Notes: a model not told the origin generated them from the letters alone. A DNA stretch of 64,000 nt from Gulosibacter chungangensis (GCF_008831155.1 NZ_WBKB01000004.1:124001-188000), one strand, 5' to 3'; numbered from the stretch's first letter, positions 1 through 8,191 are shown. A program made the numbers and translations.

Positions 1-1509
1 ATGACCGGCTGCGCGAGAATATCCCACCCCACAATGTCTAAGCGCGATATGTCTGAGCGCGATTTTCCGGAGCGCGACATGTCTGAGCGTGATAAGTCCG
101 AGCGTGAAATTCCCGAACGAGACACGACTGATCGCGACACGCCTGAACCTGCGGTCTCCAGTAACGGCATACCTGAACGCGACGCACCTGGCGGCGAGGT
201 GACCGTCGGCGAAAGCTGCAAGCAGGACCGCATCGAAACGCGACGCGAATTAGTTTCGCTCGAAACCAGCATGTTGCCGCTGCCGAGCCCGAAGGAAATC
301 GCACCGGAACGCATCCCGGCCGAAATTTGGTTGCTGCTGAGCGCCACCTTCTTTATCGCCGTGGGCTTTGGTCTGGTGGTGCCCGTGCTGCCGCAATATG
401 CCGATTCCTTCGATGTGGGTGCGACGCTCGTGTCCGTCGTGGTCAGTGCGTTTGCGTTTATGCGCCTCGTCACCGCACCGTTCGCGGGGCCCCTCGTGGA
501 AAGAATTGGCGAACGAACCATCTACGTGCTGGGGCTGATTATTGTCGCCGGTTCAAGCTTCGCGACGGCGTTCGCGGGCGACTATCTGCAATTGCTGATC
601 TTCCGCGGACTCGGTGGGATTGGTTCGGCGATGTTCACGATCGCCTCATCGTCAATGATCGTGAAATTCGCCCCACCGTCCCTGCGCGGGAAGATATCTT
701 CGCTTTGGGGCGGGATGTTCCTCATCGGCAATATTTCGGGTCCAATTTTCGGCGGCATCCTCGGCCAAATGGGGTTGCGCGTGCCGTTCATTGTCTATGG
801 CGCGGCCCTGCTGGTCGCGGCTGCCATTGTCGGCTTCATGCTTGGTCGAAATGACGGCAAAGACGGTTCCGCGGCGATGCTGAAGAAGCGCCTACCGCCC
901 TTCTTGATGCGGGATGCTCTGGCCGTTCCCGCTTATCGGGCTTCGCTTACCTTTGGCTTTGCGAATGGATGGGCGAATTTTGGTATGCGCGCCGCGGTAG
1001 TGCCGTTATTTGTGAGTCAGATCATCAACGACGAGCCCTGGGCGGCGGGCGCGGTTGTGGCGGCAAATGCCGTGGGCAATGTGCTGGCCCTGCAGTGGTC
1101 GGGACGCGCGAGCGACCGACTCGGACGCAAGCCGCTGATCATCGCGGGATTGATCGTCGCGAGCTTGGGACTGCTCGCGCTCACCTTCGGTGCGGACCTC
1201 TGGTATGTCTTGCTCGTCAGTGCGATCGGTGGTGCCGGTTCGGGCCTCTGTGCGCCCACGCAACAAGCCGCGATGGCCGACATTATTGGTCGTGAACGCT
1301 CGGGCGGCCGAGCGCTCAGCAGCTATCAAATGACGCAGGACCTTGGCCAAATTATTGGACCGATCATCGCGGGGCTGATCATTGATTTCGCCGGATACGA
1401 ATGGACCTTCGTGCTCGGGGCCGTAATTTTGCTCATCCCGGCATTCGCCTGGATTGGTGCTAAGGACACCCTGCCCGATTCGGTCAAGCAGGCCGCACGG
1501 AAGGGGTAA
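1..1509 (+). CDS. MFS drug-type exporter with repetitive N-terminal tail (5' end uncertain)
   Basis: This encodes a 12-helix major facilitator, probably an inner-membrane proton-coupled exporter of the DHA1 type. The transporter core begins near residue 105. It contains the loop 2-3 motif GPLVERIGERT near residue 165 and its repeat GRASDRLGRKP near residue 370, as expected for two six-helix halves. The first ~100 residues are an odd charged tail built from pentapeptides of the form x-(S/P)-E-R-D encoded by 15-bp repeats. The frame is open from base 1, so the gene may start upstream of the window, at 1, at 34, or at ATG 271 just before the core; none has a clear Shine-Dalgarno (SD) sequence. 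Substrate unknown. It ends in TAA, followed by a strong hairpin shared with mscL. Confidence 0.8.
   Translation: MTGCARISHPTMSKRDMSERDFPERDMSERDKSEREIPERDTTDRDTPEPAVSSNGIPERDAPGGEVTVGESCKQDRIETRRELVSLETSMLPLPSPKEIAPERIPAEIWLLLSATFFIAVGFGLVVPVLPQYADSFDVGATLVSVVVSAFAFMRLVTAPFAGPLVERIGERTIYVLGLIIVAGSSFATAFAGDYLQLLIFRGLGGIGSAMFTIASSSMIVKFAPPSLRGKISSLWGGMFLIGNISGPIFGGILGQMGLRVPFIVYGAALLVAAAIVGFMLGRNDGKDGSAAMLKKRLPPFLMRDALAVPAYRASLTFGFANGWANFGMRAAVVPLFVSQIINDEPWAAGAVVAANAVGNVLALQWSGRASDRLGRKPLIIAGLIVASLGLLALTFGADLWYVLLVSAIGGAGSGLCAPTQQAAMADIIGRERSGGRALSSYQMTQDLGQIIGPIIAGLIIDFAGYEWTFVLGAVILLIPAFAWIGAKDTLPDSVKQAARKG
34..183 (+). repeat. 15-bp tandem repeat encoding (S/P)ERD pentapeptides
   Basis: Units such as ATGTCTGAGCGCGAT recur every 15 bases from 34 to about 123 (six clear copies). 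Degenerate copies continue to 153 and a late copy lies at 169-183. In frame they read SKRD, SERD, PERD, SERD, SERE, PERD. They form the N-terminal tail of the MFS gene if translation starts upstream of them. Confidence 0.8.
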
Positions 1510-1541
1510 ACTACGCCGCGCGGGACCGTCGCCGGATAAGA

Positions 1542-1588
1542 AAATTCCCCGTTGCAAAGTTCACAGCGGATCGTGCAACGGGGAATTT
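1542..1588. terminator. bidirectional terminator between the MFS gene and mscL
   Basis: Perfect 15-bp inverted repeat AAATTCCCCGTTGCA / TGCAACGGGGAATTT with a 17-base loop. It has A and T runs on both sides and lies between convergent genes. Confidence 0.9.
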
Positions 1589-1612
1589 CGCCTTCGCGAG
1601 GATTGCCAGGAA

Positions 1613-2017
1613 TTACTTTCCCTGACCCTCGCGCGCTGCGAGCAGATCGCGAATCTCGGTGAGCAGGTCGGTCTCGGTAACCTCGGCCTCTTCTTCAGAA
1701 GGCTTGTGGCCGTGCTTGCGCTCGTAGGCCTTCTCGTTGAACTTGTTGATCGGCAGCACGATGCAGAAGTACACCACGGCCGCGATCAGCAGGAAGTTAA
1801 TAATTGCGGCAATAACGCTACCGATACCGAAGTTGATGCCGGCGATCTGGAGCGTCGCGTCTGCGATGGCGTCAGCGTTGAAGAGTGCTGCAATCAGCGG
1901 ATCGAAGATGCCGCCAACGAGGGCATCCACGATCGACGTAAATGCCGCACCGATAATCACGGCTACGGCGAGGTCAATTACATTACCGCGAGCGATAAAT
2001 TCCTTAAAGCCTTTCAC
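1613..2017 (-). CDS. mscL: large-conductance mechanosensitive channel MscL
   Basis: This 134-residue protein is a pentameric inner-membrane valve that opens under membrane tension and protects against hypo-osmotic shock. The N-terminus carries the family signature (MKGFKEFIARGNVIDLAVAV), then the first transmembrane helix, an extracellular loop, a second helix (INFLLIAAVVYFCIVLPIN), and an acidic cytoplasmic helix ending in a charged tail. The length matches the family (about 130-150). The ATG at 2017 is preceded by a strong SD, read on the plus strand as agctcctcctt. It converges with the MFS gene and lies downstream of 5-formyl-THF cyclo-ligase. Confidence 0.96.
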   Translation of the reverse strand: MKGFKEFIARGNVIDLAVAVIIGAAFTSIVDALVGGIFDPLIAALFNADAIADATLQIAGINFGIGSVIAAIINFLLIAAVVYFCIVLPINKFNEKAYERKHGHKPSEEEAEVTETDLLTEIRDLLAAREGQGK

Positions 2018-2107
2018 AGCTCCTCCTTCAGTTCACTGAGATCTAATTGGGTAAACGCAGGCACAGCATAGTCACGGGCCTGCCTCCAAAATCAACCAAC
2101 TCGAGAA

Positions 2108-2692
2108 CTATTGCGCGCTTTCAACCTGAAATTGTCCTTTGGGCGTCACAATTCCGTCGACCGGCCGATCATGTAATTCCCGTGGCACAGCATCCACCAC
2201 TTCATCCTCATGAACCAGCGCGAATACCGGTACCGTTCGACCCACAAGCGCTCGGTCATAGAACCCACCACCCCACCCCAGCCGATAACCCTGCCGGTCG
2301 ACGAGCGCTGCGGGCACAATAATCAGCTCCGCCGTGGCCAAAGCATCCCCCGGTTCAGTGGGGCCCACCGGCTCGGGTACCCGCAGCAGTGGATGCTGGC
2401 GCTCTGCTCCCGTATCCAAAACCCACTTGAGTCTGCCCTCGGGTTTGGCAACCGGCAGCAGCACTTCAATCTCGTGATCGCGGGCTCGTTGAAGGAAATC
2501 CCGCGTGGGGACCTCCACCGGGGACGACAGAAAACAGGCCACCCGACGGGCGCGATGCTCGTGCACGAGCGCGAGTAATGCATCCGCCACAGGGGCCGCC
2601 AACGCAGCGATATCGGCAGCCTTGCGTCTCGCTCGCAACTCGCGAACGCGGGCGCGCAGACGCTTCTTCTCGGCGATCACTGTTTCGAGCAT
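2108..2692 (-). CDS. 5-formyltetrahydrofolate cyclo-ligase
   Basis: The 194-residue cytoplasmic enzyme converts 5-formyl-THF plus ATP to 5,10-methenyl-THF in one-carbon metabolism. It has the N-terminal basic helix typical of the family (KKRLRARVRELRARRK), the segment SSPVEVPTRDFL, and the C-terminal signature GYRLGWGGGFYDR that forms the nucleotide/folate site. An upstream in-frame start would overlap the divergent galU gene, so the ATG at 2692 (MLETVIAEKK) is chosen. The close divergent pairing with galU suggests back-to-back promoters in the 49 bp between them. Confidence 0.93.
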   Translation of the reverse strand: MLETVIAEKKRLRARVRELRARRKAADIAALAAPVADALLALVHEHRARRVACFLSSPVEVPTRDFLQRARDHEIEVLLPVAKPEGRLKWVLDTGAERQHPLLRVPEPVGPTEPGDALATAELIIVPAALVDRQGYRLGWGGGFYDRALVGRTVPVFALVHEDEVVDAVPRELHDRPVDGIVTPKGQFQVESAQ

Positions 2693-2728
2693 GAGGCCAG
2701 GGTACGTCGACGCGACCATTTTGCCGGG

Positions 2729-2741
2729 TAGTATCCCCATC
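2729..2741 (+). promoter_or_regulatory. probable leaderless promoter of galU
   Basis: A -10-like TAGTAT (2729-2734) ends seven bases before the ATG at 2742, and there is no SD. This predicts that transcription starts at or next to the A of the start codon. Confidence 0.5.
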
Positions 2742-3674
2742 ATGACTTCACAGGTGACGAAGGCAGTAATTCCTGCGGCTGGACTGGGCACGCGATTCCT
2801 GCCGGCGACGAAAGCAATCCCGAAGGAAATGCTGCCGGTTGTTGATCGACCGGCAATTCAATACGTCGTTGAGGAAGCGGTGAACGCGAATCTTCGCGAC
2901 CTGCTGATGGTGACCGGGCGGAACAAGACGCCGCTTGAAAACCACTTCGACCGGGTACCGGCGCTGGAAACGGCACTCAAGCAGCGCGGCGATGATGCAC
3001 GACTCAATGCCGTCCGGCACGCTTCGGATCTTGCGGATGTCCACTATCTACGGCAGGGGGATCCGCTCGGGCTCGGCCACGCAGTGCTGCGCGCACACCA
3101 GCACGTAGGTGACAATTCCTTCGCGGTGCTGCTGGGTGACGACATCATCGACGATGACGGGGAACTGCTGCGCGAGATGCTCGAAATCCACGCGAAAACC
3201 GGCGCGAGCGTCATTGCCGTGCAGGAGGTGCCCGAAGAACAGGTTTCCTCCTACGGCGTTGTTGCGCCGAGTAAGGTGAACGGCGAATTCGAAACAGCGA
3301 ATGAAGGCGACGCCTGGCCTGCGGTATGGGTCGACGCACTCGTTGAGAAGCCAGCGCCCGAACTTGCACCGTCGAACTACGCGATTATCGGCCGCTACGT
3401 GCTGCGCCCGGAGGTCTTTGAGGTGCTCAAGCGAACCGCGCCGGGGCGCGGCGGAGAGATCCAGCTTACGGATGCGCTGCAAGAGCTGGCCGCGCGCCGC
3501 GAAGATTTTGGTGGCGTGATCGCCGTGATCTTCCGCGGTCGCCGCTACGACACCGGGAACAAGCTTGACTACCTCAAGGCGAACATCGAACTCGCGGTGG
3601 CGCATCCCGAGATTGGCGAGCAGGTAAGTGAATGGATTCAGGAGTACGTGAGAACTCTCCCGAACACACGGTAG
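2742..3674 (+). CDS. galU: UTP-glucose-1-phosphate uridylyltransferase
   Basis: This 310-residue cytoplasmic enzyme makes UDP-glucose from UTP and glucose-1-phosphate for cell-wall and polysaccharide synthesis. The N-terminal nucleotidyltransferase signature is complete (AAGLGTRFLPATKAIPKEML), followed by VVEEA and, near the C-terminus, the YDTGNKLDYLKAN segment. The ATG at 2742 fits the family start exactly. The open frame continues upstream to 2505 but only as antisense to the cyclo-ligase gene. In many actinobacteria galU is followed by a gephyrin-like glp gene, then rimJ and glpR; here glp is missing and the acetyltransferase follows directly. Confidence 0.96.
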   Translation: MTSQVTKAVIPAAGLGTRFLPATKAIPKEMLPVVDRPAIQYVVEEAVNANLRDLLMVTGRNKTPLENHFDRVPALETALKQRGDDARLNAVRHASDLADVHYLRQGDPLGLGHAVLRAHQHVGDNSFAVLLGDDIIDDDGELLREMLEIHAKTGASVIAVQEVPEEQVSSYGVVAPSKVNGEFETANEGDAWPAVWVDALVEKPAPELAPSNYAIIGRYVLRPEVFEVLKRTAPGRGGEIQLTDALQELAARREDFGGVIAVIFRGRRYDTGNKLDYLKANIELAVAHPEIGEQVSEWIQEYVRTLPNTR

Positions 3675-3682
3675 AGGCGCTG

Positions 3683-4330
3683 ATGTTGAGTAACGGGGCA
3701 CCTTTCGTGCCGACTATTGACGACGGTGAATTGCGCATCCGCAGTATTCGCACGCGGGATGCTCGCGAACTTGAGCGGGTTTTGCTCGAGAATCGCCCGT
3801 GGCTGCAGCCGTGGGAAGCGACGCTTCCCGGCGGCGGCGGCCGATGGAATGTGCGCGGGTCGATTCGGTCCCTGCTCGATCAGGCGTCGGCACGCACCGC
3901 CATGCCGTTCATCTTGGAGGTGGACGGCGCAATTGTTGGCCAGCTCACGGTCTCCAACATTCAATACGGCGCGGTCTCTTCCGCATCACTCGGGTACTGG
4001 GTTGCGCAATCGGTGGCCGGACGCGGCTATACCCCGGCGGCGGTCGCGGCAGTGACGGACTACTGCTTTAACACCATCGGTCTGCACCGAATGGAAATCT
4101 GCATTCGCCCGGAAAACCACCCTTCGCTGCGGATCGTAGAAAAACTTGGTTTTCGATACGAAGGGCGACGCAATCGATACATCCATATCGATGGAGACTG
4201 GCGAGACCACTACTGTTTCGCGCTCGTGCGGGAAGAAGTGCCGCGCGGCATTCTCAACCGCTGGCGAGACGGACAAGTTGACGAATCGGTGGCGGCGCAC
4301 CCGGAAACCCCGCCGCGCTCGGATGCTTAG
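3683..4330 (+). CDS. GNAT acetyltransferase, RimJ/RimL type
   Basis: The 215-residue protein is a GCN5-related N-acetyltransferase that transfers acetyl from acetyl-CoA, in this branch usually to a protein N-terminus. The sequence shows the RimJ-style start (LRIRSIRTRDARELERVLLENRPWL split over two strands), a β4 segment GYWVAQSVAGRGY carrying the acetyl-CoA pyrophosphate loop, and the C-terminal hallmark ENHPSLRIVEKLGFRYEG. The ATG at 3683 is eight bases after the galU stop, suggesting co-transcription. Its place between galU and glpR matches the conserved actinobacterial neighbourhood. The substrate is not shown by the sequence. Confidence 0.88.
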   Translation: MLSNGAPFVPTIDDGELRIRSIRTRDARELERVLLENRPWLQPWEATLPGGGGRWNVRGSIRSLLDQASARTAMPFILEVDGAIVGQLTVSNIQYGAVSSASLGYWVAQSVAGRGYTPAAVAAVTDYCFNTIGLHRMEICIRPENHPSLRIVEKLGFRYEGRRNRYIHIDGDWRDHYCFALVREEVPRGILNRWRDGQVDESVAAHPETPPRSDA

Positions 4331-4571
4331 CCGAGGCAGGTGCTCCACCACGCTCGGATGGTCCGTCGAGCCGGGGTCCTCGCACCGAGCCAGGGCGATA
4401 GAACACCACGGCTCGGTGAATGCACCACGTCTCGATGATGTGACTGCACCTCTCGGTGACGCGGCGGCACGTGTGGGCGACGCGGCTCGCTGTTTGGCTG
4501 ATGCAGCAGCACGTCTCGGCGACGCGACAACCTGCCTCGGAGACACAGCTGCCCGTGCAGGCGAAGGGTAA
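4323..4571 (+). CDS. possible 82-residue heptad-repeat ORF coupled to the acetyltransferase gene
   Basis: An ATG at 4323 overlaps the acetyltransferase stop by eight bases and opens an 82-codon frame. Its second half consists of near-perfect seven-residue repeats (GDAAARV, GDAARCL, ADAAARL, GDATTCL, GDTAARA). The repeats come from a 21-bp DNA repeat that is also open on the minus strand. Coding is therefore uncertain: the pattern could be a short coiled coil or simply an expanded non-coding repeat. I do not recognise a family. Confidence 0.25.
   Translation: MLSRGRCSTTLGWSVEPGSSHRARAIEHHGSVNAPRLDDVTAPLGDAAARVGDAARCLADAAARLGDATTCLGDTAARAGEG
4412..4569. repeat. degenerate 21-bp tandem repeat between the acetyltransferase and glpR
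   Basis: Five units of 21 bp (consensus GGCGACGCGGCNGCNCGTCTC) run from 4455 to 4559. One or two weaker units lie upstream from about 4412 and a partial unit downstream. No CRISPR-like unique spacers are present. It fills most of the 379-bp gap before glpR. The rest of the gap (4572-4709) is AT-richer and ends in three 9-bp CACAAT repeats. Confidence 0.75.
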
Positions 4572-4666
4572 TTCGCGTCGAGATGGGCGCGCATTGGATT
4601 TCGAAATCTGGTTCGAATTTCTGCTGATCAAGCTGAATTTTTCCCCAGAACGACGGACACTCCAAT

Positions 4667-4693
4667 CACAATCGTCACAATATTCACAATCAC
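4667..4693. promoter_or_regulatory. triple 9-bp CACAAT repeat upstream of glpR
   Basis: CACAATCGT, CACAATATT and CACAATCAC follow one another at exact 9-bp spacing, 17 bp before the glpR start. A regulator-binding or promoter function is inferred only from position. No SD precedes the start, and a weak -10 (TACGGT, 4697-4702) would give a leaderless mRNA. Confidence 0.3.
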
Positions 4694-4709
4694 TCCTACG
4701 GTTGTCCGC

Positions 4710-6116
4710 ATGTGGGAATTTGGGGGAGCCAGCGGCATCGCGCTTGTGCTGGTCGCGTTGCTCTGGGTGGGAATCCTCGCCCCGGGCTGGGTGCGTGAGC
4801 ACAACGCGCGCTCCTCACAGCGCAACGCCATCCGGCTACAGCAAACGCTGCGGGCAATGGCGGCCACGAGCGAAACCCCCGAAGTAGTTGAACTTGAGGC
4901 GAAGGCCCGTACGGTTCGGGTAAAGCAGCGCGAACTGAAGCAGGTGCGCAAGATCGAGGCAGAGGCGCATCGCGCAGCAGCACGTGCCGAAGCCGAGCGA
5001 CGTGAAGTTGAGGCGCGGCTCGGTAAGGCACGCGCTGAGCAGGAGCTTCGTGAGTCAAACCTGCGCGCGGAGGCGTGGCGGCTTGCCGCCGAAGCCCGCG
5101 AGGCGAGACTTGAAGAAGAACGAAAGGTAGCGGAGGAAGCCATGGCAGACGTGAACGCACGACGGGAAGCTGCGGCACGGGCTCGTGCGGCTGCGGCAGC
5201 CGCGGAGGCACGCGAGGCCGAACTCCGCTCGGAGGGACAGTGCGCCGCTGATCGGTGGGCCAACGGCGCCTCCGGTTCGGTGCGCGCCATGGAACGTCGC
5301 TTGACCGGCGAGGCGCCGGCAATCCGGTCGAAACCCGAATCGGAAGCCGCAGCCCGCCGACGTCGCGGTCGACTCACCTCGACGCTCGTTGGGTTCTTTG
5401 GCCTCGTTGTCGCGGCCCTGGGGCTCGGTGGTGTTGCCGCCGGATGGGGTGTCGCGGTATTGGTCTTCGGCCTACTTGCGACCGGTGTCTCGGTGTGGAT
5501 GCTCTCCCGGATTAACCGGGTCTGGCAAGCCCAGCTGCGGGCCCGAGCGCAGCGCCAGCAGAGCGTGGTGCGACAGGTCTCCGAAGCGGTTCCGGAAGCT
5601 CGCGTGTCACCGACGCCGCAGGAATTGGTGATCTATGACGTGGAGCCCTCGCAGAGTGCCCCGGCAGCATCCAGCGAGGAGAGCTGGACGCCCGTACCCG
5701 TGCCGCGTCCGCTCTACCTTGACCGCGCCACAGCGCAGCCCACGAACCCAGAAGGTCCGGATGATGGGCCAAAGGTCACCGACGCCGACATCATGGAACT
5801 GCTCCGCGAAGAAGCACGAAAGTCGGCCAATGCGCTTCGCGCCACCCACGCCGAAATTCCCGCACTGCCAAACCGAGCCGCACAAGATGACCACGCATCA
5901 GTCGGTGCAGTGCAGCAAACCACACCGGCGGAGATGGGGCAGCAGACTGCGGTCGCCGAACAAGAACCACCGGCCGCAGAACGCATCCAACCAATCACCG
6001 TGAGTTCGAGCGGTAAATGGTCGGAAGTTGGCAACTTGGAAGCGCTCGTGGGGGAGTACGGCGAGGGCGAGTTGACGAATCTCGACAGCGTGCTGCGCCG
6101 TCGACGTGCAGGCTAG
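4710..6116 (+). CDS. glpR: GlpR/SepX-like actinobacterial membrane protein
   Basis: The 468-residue protein has an N-terminal helix (residues 7-24, ending APGW then basic), a long charged alanine-rich coiled coil (about 55-180), a pair of transmembrane helices at about 222-265 (GFFGLVVAALGLGGVAAGWG then VLVFGLLATGVSVWML), and a disordered proline/glutamate-rich cytoplasmic tail. This layout and the position after galU and a RimJ-like gene match the GlpR/SepX family, membrane proteins linked to the divisome and septum in Corynebacterium and Streptomyces. The gephyrin-like partner glp is absent here. Family assignment rests on architecture and neighbourhood rather than a strong motif. Confidence 0.7.
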   Translation: MWEFGGASGIALVLVALLWVGILAPGWVREHNARSSQRNAIRLQQTLRAMAATSETPEVVELEAKARTVRVKQRELKQVRKIEAEAHRAAARAEAERREVEARLGKARAEQELRESNLRAEAWRLAAEAREARLEEERKVAEEAMADVNARREAAARARAAAAAAEAREAELRSEGQCAADRWANGASGSVRAMERRLTGEAPAIRSKPESEAAARRRRGRLTSTLVGFFGLVVAALGLGGVAAGWGVAVLVFGLLATGVSVWMLSRINRVWQAQLRARAQRQQSVVRQVSEAVPEARVSPTPQELVIYDVEPSQSAPAASSEESWTPVPVPRPLYLDRATAQPTNPEGPDDGPKVTDADIMELLREEARKSANALRATHAEIPALPNRAAQDDHASVGAVQQTTPAEMGQQTAVAEQEPPAAERIQPITVSSSGKWSEVGNLEALVGEYGEGELTNLDSVLRRRRAG

Positions 6117-6212
6117 TGCGCGCAACACAACGCAGATGTTCATGCACCCATTCGGGGTGAACTAGCATGGAACATCGATCGTGCCCACGATCGATGATTT
6201 CCGGGAGACGTG

Positions 6213-7262
6213 ATGGCGAAGAACTCATCGTTCAATGACCCATTTGACGAGACAAATGACTCGTCTCTGAATGTCGACCCCGGAGTATTTGACTCCGCTG
6301 GCCCCGCCGATGTCCGCACCGGCGCCACCAACGCGCGCGCGAGTCAAGGCGGACTGCTCGCTTCCTGGCAAGCCACCTCGCGCGAGCGCAAAGTGAACTT
6401 GATCGCCGCGGTTGCCGCGGCTCTCGTAGTTCTGCTGATTCTGCCTGCGGTGATCTCGCTGATCGGCGCTGGGCGTCGGGATGCTCTGGCTGCGGAGCAA
6501 GCCCAGGCCTCCGAAATCAACATTGTGGTGGTTTCGGATGAGATGAAAGCTGCCGAGGATTCGGTCTCGGTGGTGCTTGGGGCATTCGCGATGTCTTCGG
6601 CGTTCACTCCCGAAGCCGAGCGTGAGCAGATGCGTTCGCGACTTGATGACATGAGTGACGCGGTCTCGACAAACGACGCCGGAAAAGCTGAGCAGCAGGC
6701 GAACAAGATTCGCGAATACTTCGTGGATACCTATGCTCCAGCGCTCGCCGGCAACGTGGAATCACTTCAGGGTGAGTGGTACGGCGGTTCCTGGGACAGC
6801 TTCGCTGAAGTTGATGCGGCTACCGAAAAAGTAACCTCCAACTTGAGTGACGACAAGATTGATGCGCTCGGTGCCGCCGTGATCGAACTCGCGAATGCCC
6901 TCGGTGTGCTGCGCGAGGAGCACTATGCGAGCCTGTCGACCTACGTGCCGCCTCCCGAGCCAGAGACGACCACCGAACCGGAACCGACCACCGAGCCGGA
7001 AGAAACCGAAGAAGAACCCGAGGAGACCGTCGAAGAGCCCGAAGAGCCCGAAGGGCCGGAGGAGGACGCCGCGAGTGACGCGGCAGAGGATGCTGCGGCT
7101 GACGCCAGCGGTATCGGTGGCTCCGATGCGGCATCTGATGGCAGTAGTGACTCCAACGGCGGATCCGCGAGTGGCGGTGCCAATGGTGGCTCGTCAAACT
7201 CCGATAGCGATGGCAATGCTTCGGGAGAGACCGGCGGCCCGGGCGGATTCGGCGGTCGCTAG
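6213..7262 (+). CDS. single-pass membrane protein with acidic Ser/Gly-rich tail, unknown function
   Basis: The 349-residue protein starts at ATG 6213 with the SD gggag at 6203-6207; an adjacent GTG at 6210 is also possible. A disordered N-terminus is followed by one transmembrane helix at about 62-85, a mostly helical outer domain (about 95-240), and a long low-complexity tail. The tail is first PE/TE-rich (PEPETTTEPEPTTEPEETEE) and then Ser/Gly/Asp-rich, ending GGFGGR. The topology suggests the domain faces outwards and the tail spans or contacts the wall. I do not recognise a family. It is in line with glpR but separated by about 96 bp. Confidence 0.7.
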   Translation: MAKNSSFNDPFDETNDSSLNVDPGVFDSAGPADVRTGATNARASQGGLLASWQATSRERKVNLIAAVAAALVVLLILPAVISLIGAGRRDALAAEQAQASEINIVVVSDEMKAAEDSVSVVLGAFAMSSAFTPEAEREQMRSRLDDMSDAVSTNDAGKAEQQANKIREYFVDTYAPALAGNVESLQGEWYGGSWDSFAEVDAATEKVTSNLSDDKIDALGAAVIELANALGVLREEHYASLSTYVPPPEPETTTEPEPTTEPEETEEEPEETVEEPEEPEGPEEDAASDAAEDAAADASGIGGSDAASDGSSDSNGGSASGGANGGSSNSDSDGNASGETGGPGGFGGR

Positions 7263-7322
7263 CGGGAACGTGACCTTGCGGGGTTCAGCGCAGTGGTAAA
7301 GTTACTGACTGTTCCCGCATTT

Positions 7323-7395
7323 GGGGCTATGGCGCAGTTGGTAGCGCGTCTCGTTCGCAATGAGAAGGTCAGGGGTTCGAATCCCCTTAGCTCCA
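7323..7395 (+). tRNA. tRNA-Ala (anticodon CGC)
   Basis: A 73-base cloverleaf folds fully. The acceptor GGGGCTA pairs with TAGCTCC with one G-U. The D-arm is GCGC/GCGC, the anticodon stem TCTCG/TGAGA encloses TTCGCAA (CGC anticodon), and the T-arm is AGGGG TTCGAAT CCCCT. The CCA end is not encoded. Confidence 0.96.
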
Positions 7396-7401
7396 CTGTG
7401 A

Positions 7402-7447
7402 AAATGACCCCGACTTCGGCACTATGGTGCGGAAGTCGGGGTCATTT
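7402..7447 (+). terminator. terminator after tRNA-Ala
   Basis: Perfect 16-bp inverted repeat AAATGACCCCGACTTC / GAAGTCGGGGTCATTT immediately downstream of the tRNA. Confidence 0.9.
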
Positions 7448-7612
7448 CAATCTTCGAGGTTGCACGGTTGGCCACGACCTGACCGCACTTTTCCCAACAC
7501 TCGACACTCGGTGAGCGGTTTGGGACCATAGAGGTACCGTGATCCGCGAAGGGTGCAGGCCCCTTCGCCAGGGTGTCACGGGTTATGGCGGCAACTCGGT
7601 GAGGAGATCAAC

Positions 7613-7963
7613 ATGCGCTATTTCATGTCATGGCATATCCGGGAATCGGAATTGCTTGCTCGGAGTCCCGCGTGGCGGGAAGAGGTGGCGGCTTTCCTCG
7701 CGGAATACGAGGATGAACTGTTCACCAATTCCGAGCTGGACTGGGTGGAAGTGCTGGACCCTGAATCGCAGGCGATCGTTGTCGGTCCCGGTGCGGAAGT
7801 GCGCGAGGGGTTCTACAACGAAGGCGGCAAGCCCTCGGCACGGGTCTGGGCGATTCGCGTGGCCAACCGCGAGCGTGCCGTCGAGATCGCCAGCAAATTT
7901 GCCGGGCAGCTCGACACCTGGATTGAAGTGCGCGAGTGTCTGCCTGGCGCGCAACGTCCATAG
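7613..7963 (+). CDS. YCII-like small cytoplasmic protein
   Basis: The 116-residue protein starts at ATG 7613 with SD gaggag at 7601-7606. The core runs MRYFMSWHI, a helix with acidic patches, a strand VEVLDPESQAIVVGPG, and a second half ARVWAIRVANRERAVEIASKF ending in IEVREC. This β-α-β layout resembles the YCII/DGPF dimeric α+β barrel fold, whose members include small dehydrochlorinases and sigma-factor accessory proteins. The similarity is weak and no catalytic His/Asp pair stands out, so no reaction is proposed. It is a single-gene unit between the tRNA terminator and the convergent persulfide operon. Confidence 0.6.
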   Translation: MRYFMSWHIRESELLARSPAWREEVAAFLAEYEDELFTNSELDWVEVLDPESQAIVVGPGAEVREGFYNEGGKPSARVWAIRVANRERAVEIASKFAGQLDTWIEVRECLPGAQRP

Positions 7964-8029
7964 CTGCTGCCCCTGAGCTACTGCCCGGCGCGAGTATCCG
8001 CGCCTACCACCCTTCACTACTGCCCGCGC

Positions 8030-8191
8030 CTACCGCCCGAAGAGCTTGGCGAAGAATCCACTGGCAGGCTCGTTCTCGTGGCCGACACAACGATCGGCTA
8101 TCGGGACTCCACGCATGACCTGATCGACGTGCTGACCGCATCCGGACCAGGTGACTTTGCCGCACTTGCGGCAGGTAATTGCTTGGCACAT
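8030..8191 (-). CDS. 53-residue Cys-rich protein (zinc-ribbon-like)
   Basis: This short gene starts MCQAITCRKCGKVTWSGCG and ends FFAKLFGR. It holds Cys at positions 2, 7, 10, 18 and 35 plus His 21 and His 38, including a CxxC pair, so it could bind one or two zinc ions. It is the third gene on the minus strand after the persulfide dioxygenase and the CstR-like repressor, 41 bp downstream of the latter. It resembles small CGxxTWxGCGxHV proteins of actinobacteria annotated only as hypothetical. A role in sulfur or redox chemistry is inferred from the operon. The upstream AGGAAAC may serve as ribosome site. Confidence 0.75.
   Translation of the reverse strand: MCQAITCRKCGKVTWSGCGQHVDQVMRGVPIADRCVGHENEPASGFFAKLFGR

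Noticed and set aside
4412-4569. A CRISPR array in the 21-bp repeat region
   Set aside because: Units abut without unique spacers and are degenerate; no cas genes are in the window.
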